Part shown: piece by piece, positions 60,967-64,000 of the stretch | How the letters are laid out: each line of letters opens with the position of its first letter | Position numbering within the stretch: the first letter of the stretch is position 1 | NCBI GenBank assembly: GCA_958496175.1 | Contig: OY292275.1 | Location: 6,944,001 to 7,008,000 of the forward strand | Length of the DNA: 64,000 nt | Origin: Sisyra terminalis | Lineage: Eukaryota; Arthropoda; Insecta; Neuroptera; Sisyridae | Direction: 5' to 3' | The notes under the pieces: generated by a model | What the model was told of the DNA's origin: nothing | Database searches by the model: none | What the model saw: only the letters and a program-made list of their open reading frames with translations | Program-made: the position numbers and the translations under genes

Positions 60967-61685
60967 CAGTGGTGTAGCTATCTAGGGGCTAGACGGGGCA
61001 GTGCCCCGGGGCCCTCAAGCTCAGGGGGCCCTCGAATCCTTACCAGAAATCTCGATCGAACTGAACTTTTGGAAATTCAGTTGGAAGTTCACCAATTATG
61101 TAAGGAAATAATGAGCAAATATGGAGTGCTAGAATGCGACCTAACGGAAATATTTACAGCAATGTTATTATTCTTTACAATTCCTGTCACTTCTGCAGCA
61201 GCTGAAAGGTCATTTAGCAAATTAAAAATAATAAAAAAATATTTAAGAAATATTTAAGAAATAATATGGGTCAAACTCGACTCCGACATTTATCGCTAAT
61301 AGCAATTTAAAACTAAACTGCATCAAGCCTGGATTTAAACCAAGTCATTGATACTTTTGCGAAAACTAAAGCTAGGAAAAAATTATAAATACAATTATTA
61401 TTTAGTCAGTTGGTAGGGCAGACCTTTATAATAAACCCTTGAATCTTCTCTATTTCGATTTATTAGCCAAACCTACACCAAGTATTAATTGTAATTTATG
61501 TTGTTACCATTTAATATTTTCATTATCTGGCCTGCAGTGCACAAAAAAGAGCTTCAGTAACTTAGCATTTTTAAAGTATTTGTATATTTCATATTTTTAT
61601 TTGATAAAACCTAATCAGTTTACATAGCAGTGGGCCCCCATTTTTAATTTACCTCAGGTGCCTTGGTTACCTAGCTACGCTACTG
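60967..61685 (+). mobile_element. Deleted hAT element with terminal inverted repeats
   Basis: The left end is CAGTGGTGTAGCTATCTAGG. The right end is the inverse of CAGTAGCGTAGCTAGGTAAC. Both have the CAGTGG(C/T)GTAGC signature of arthropod hAT elements. The flanks, CACCCTCC and CCCCTCTC, are C/T-rich and only partly alike, so an 8-bp duplication is possible but worn. Inside is only the C-terminal end of a transposase, so the 5' coding part has been deleted. Confidence 0.88.
61058..61340 (+). pseudogene. hAT transposase C-terminal (dimerisation) fragment
   Basis: LLFFTIPVTSAAAERSFSKL (61165-61224) and KIIKKYL form the conserved hAT dimerisation region. It is read in one frame up to the stop at 61255-61257. 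A direct duplication of 11 bp (ATATTTAAGAA twice, about 61237-61260) shifts the frame. Beyond it another frame continues with MGQTRLRHLSLIAI and then LDLNQVIDTFAKTKARKKL, the expected tail. So the last change was a slip in replication, on top of loss of the N-terminal and middle parts. Confidence 0.87.
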
Positions 61686-61896
61686 CCCCTCTCTTCATTA
61701 AAATATTCAAATGAAGATAATGAATATTGATTTTTTTTTAAGAAATGGAATAGTTTTCAATGCAATGATTTCTTTAACTAATTCAGAAAGGCCTTAATGA
61801 ATCCGTCTCATTGGTGTATATAAAGTCGTACGTACTTATTTACAATGGTGTCAAGTTACAGCCAAAAAAACTGCAAATTATTGAGTTTACATATAT

Positions 61897-62149
61897 ATAA
61901 TATGGTTTCCCTTTTTATTGACGAAAATGTGTTTTTCTAAAATATTAAGAATTTATTTCATAATTGGTAATTACATTATATTTACATTGAATAAACTTAC
62001 CTAAAATATTAAGAAAAACAACATTTAAAGTCTATAATTTACAGCTATTTATAAAATTATGAATAACAATAGAATTTTAGTTTCTATAAGATGTCAAGTT
62101 CACAATACAACGCCATCTTTAAGAAAAGTATTATTTTCTTTACATATAT
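61897..62149. other. 253-bp insertion flanked by 11-bp direct repeats
   Basis: Compared with copy 1 of the 392-bp duplication, copy 2 has about 253 extra bp here. TTTACATATAT occurs at 61886-61896 and again at 62139-62149. The insert is AT-rich, and neither terminal repeats nor coding were seen. It may be a short retroposed fragment with a target-site duplication, or simple local duplication. Confidence 0.55.
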
Positions 62150-62190
62150 TCAAATATTTTCAAAATAATCCAAAATTCATGCCAGCTAAT

Positions 62191-64000
62191 CTCTTTAACT
62201 AATCTCAACTTTTCTCGTAATGAAATCCGTACAAGATTTTGCAGTTTTCCCGTATACTTTAAATGAAATTTAGGATTATTGATTAACAATATGAAAAAAG
62301 GTTCATAGCCCCAGCCTAGCTTGGCTTTATTAAAATTTCCAATTTAAATAAGCCAAGCCAGCAGGCCCTCTGTAATCTTATCGTATTCTTATCGACGTCT
62401 CTTGTCTAATGAAGGCCTCCAATTTTCCGCTTGGGCCAAGCCAAGAAACGGAAATGAGGGGGACGCGCCTTTTAATACCAAGATTGACATTACGACAAAA
62501 CGCATTTCCATAAATATGTAACGTAAGCTGAAGCTATACCCATACATACATACATTCATATATACAGTATGGCAACATTCGAGAATTTGGTCAACTGAAA
62601 CGACATGGAAACGATGGGGGAACCTTATTACAAAAAATAAATCCGGTCTACTATTATCTCCAGTCTTTTGTTACAAAAACAATGTAAGCATACAGTCGCG
62701 GCTCGATACAAATTTCGCACTAATTCCCGGCACGGATTAGTGAGCGCGAAATTTGAAATTTTCCCTCTTGAATTAAATCCGGGAAATTAATTTTCGGCAG
62801 TGTTGATTGTACGAGACGTTGTCACATCGATTCGCACATATAAATCGCTTCGCGACCGTTTAAATATTGACGAATATGCAAATATTGTGCGCTTTAAAGA
62901 GGGGGGGAGAAGGAAACGAATAAAGCAGGAATTTAAATTGATGAACACGAAATTCAATAATAATAAAATAATAATCCATTCACTTCTTCCGAACGACCAA
63001 CACGAGTACCATTCCATCCCTCAACCCCCAATTTCTTACAGGGTGGTTCTGTTTTAAATTTCGAGTACGTGCCATCATCATTCACTTCCCACGTCCCATT
63101 GTATACGGCTGGATCGTTTTAAATTCCAGATATTTATTTTAATTTTACACGAAAATTTGCATGCTTCTCCATTCTTCGAGTGGTAACGCAGAGGGTTGGA
63201 ATTTCACTTTTTGTGTAGGTAATTGGAGAGTAGGTGAAGGTGATGCTCTTTAATCAAGGGGGATGGAAAAGCTAAAATAGAAAAACCGGATTTAATTGAG
63301 GAAAATGTGCTTTGTCGATTTTTTTTAGTTTTCAGTAAACTAATTACAAAGGGTCTAGCAGGATCCACATGGCGAGTTGACCCCCAAATAGGAACCTATG
63401 TCGAAACTTATGTTAAAATATCGGCTTGATATACAAACACATTTTATATACTTTTCGCGACCAAATTCCTCTTTGATCTTGAGATATGGGCAAAAATGTC
63501 CCCCCGCATGGCTATTTTTCAAAGTTATATATCTCAAAAACTAATTTAGCTAGAGAAGTGAAACCAACGCGAAGCTGTAGATCATTTTACAGAGTATATC
63601 ATATATTTTTTGAAATTTTTAGAAAAAAAAAATTATACAAAAAAAAACCCAAAAAACAAATGAAATAATTTTTTTTATGTGTTCTCTGAAAATGACAATC
63701 ACGAAAAAAATATATTTTATGCTTCTACATGAGCACTATAACTCATAAAAATTGCGTGAAAAAATATTTGGTGCAACACCTTGAAAAAAAATGAAATGTG
63801 ATTTACGCCTAACAGTATACCTCGGTTTTATTTTTTTTCGAAGTGTTGCACGAACTTTTTTTCACAAAACTTCAATAAAAAATAGGCCACATATAGGAAC
63901 AAAACGTATATTATTTTCATAAATTTAAGTCAAAGGAAACATAAAAAAAAATTGTTTTATTAGTTTTTTTGTTTTTCTATATTTACTCTTGAGATGATTA
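62191..64000. other. Unique DNA, no gene recognised
   Basis: Bases 62330-63260 are of mixed composition. Overlapping frames on both strands at 62787-63057 (76 and 85 codons) have no domain. From 63340 on, the sequence is AT-rich with poly-A and poly-T runs and no visible gene or repeat partner. Confidence 0.5.

Larger units (their letters stand above)
60453..62190. repeat. 392-bp direct duplication; second copy interrupted twice
   Basis: Copy 1 spans 60453-60844. Copy 2 starts at 60845 and resumes after each insertion. Shared blocks are TTTAAATATTCGACTACTAA, AGTTCGTTAAATA, AAATATTCGAATGAAGAT, CAGAAAGGCC, GTCGTACGTACTTATTTACA and TTCAAAATAATCCAAAAT. Copy 2 is interrupted by a hAT element (60967-61685) and by 61897-62149. 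Confidence 0.9.

Noticed and set aside
62787..63057. Overlapping frames of 76 and 85 codons on opposite strands
   Set aside because: Neither shows a motif, and length alone is not evidence here.

Overview
The window looks like one stretch of an AT-rich insect nuclear genome. The signs are spliced coding, a Jockey-type LINE, arthropod-type hAT elements, a Helitron relic, and many short inverted-repeat elements. I see nothing that fixes the order or species. No rRNA gene, credible tRNA gene, CRISPR array or bacterial-style operon is visible. Almost all of it is intergenic or intronic DNA shaped by transposons.

The only convincing host gene is on the minus strand. A large exon at 39296-41642 carries about 770 codons of a low-complexity, Ser/Asn/Pro-rich protein that I cannot assign to a family. 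It starts at a clean splice acceptor and ends at a clean donor. The apparent stop TAA lies inside the donor, so the protein continues in an exon at lower coordinates that I could not find. An 11-codon upstream ORF overlaps its start codon. A CpG-richer stretch at 57060-57590 could be a promoter or first exon, but this is weak.

Layout: 1-1194, a 295-bp satellite interrupted by a small TIR element. 2253-5204, TIR elements, a broken foldback, and a tandem dimer of a 150-bp element. 7800-12760, three foldback elements, one with hammerhead-like cores. 14030-18480, an array of about 520-bp units sharing the box TGTAATTCCCCTG. 20511-21008, a tandem duplication. 22057-23683, a TIR element with a second TTAA-flanked element inside it. 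25400-26215, a second locus with the same box. 27817-29220, a 1.4-kb foldback with target-site duplication. 32490-33620, a decayed LINE reverse transcriptase. 36120-37863, a better-preserved Jockey-type LINE. 39296-41642, the host exon. 42041-45480, a foldback with a perfect 8-bp target-site duplication, a LINE 3' tail and two TTAA-flanked elements. 46173-48195, a Helitron relic with a decayed helicase. 48197-52432, three more elements with hammerhead-like cores. 55141-55400, a related palindrome. 57930-59870, a decayed hAT transposase with an inverted duplicate of its C-terminal end. 60453-62190, a 392-bp duplication whose second copy took up a deleted hAT element and another insert. 62191-64000, nothing recognised.

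The mobile fragments do not work together as one system. They form a layered record of insertion, inverted duplication and nesting. The strongest leads are the hammerhead-like cores conserved in the foldback arms, the recurring 13-bp box, and the two foldback families with matching ends and 8-bp duplications.
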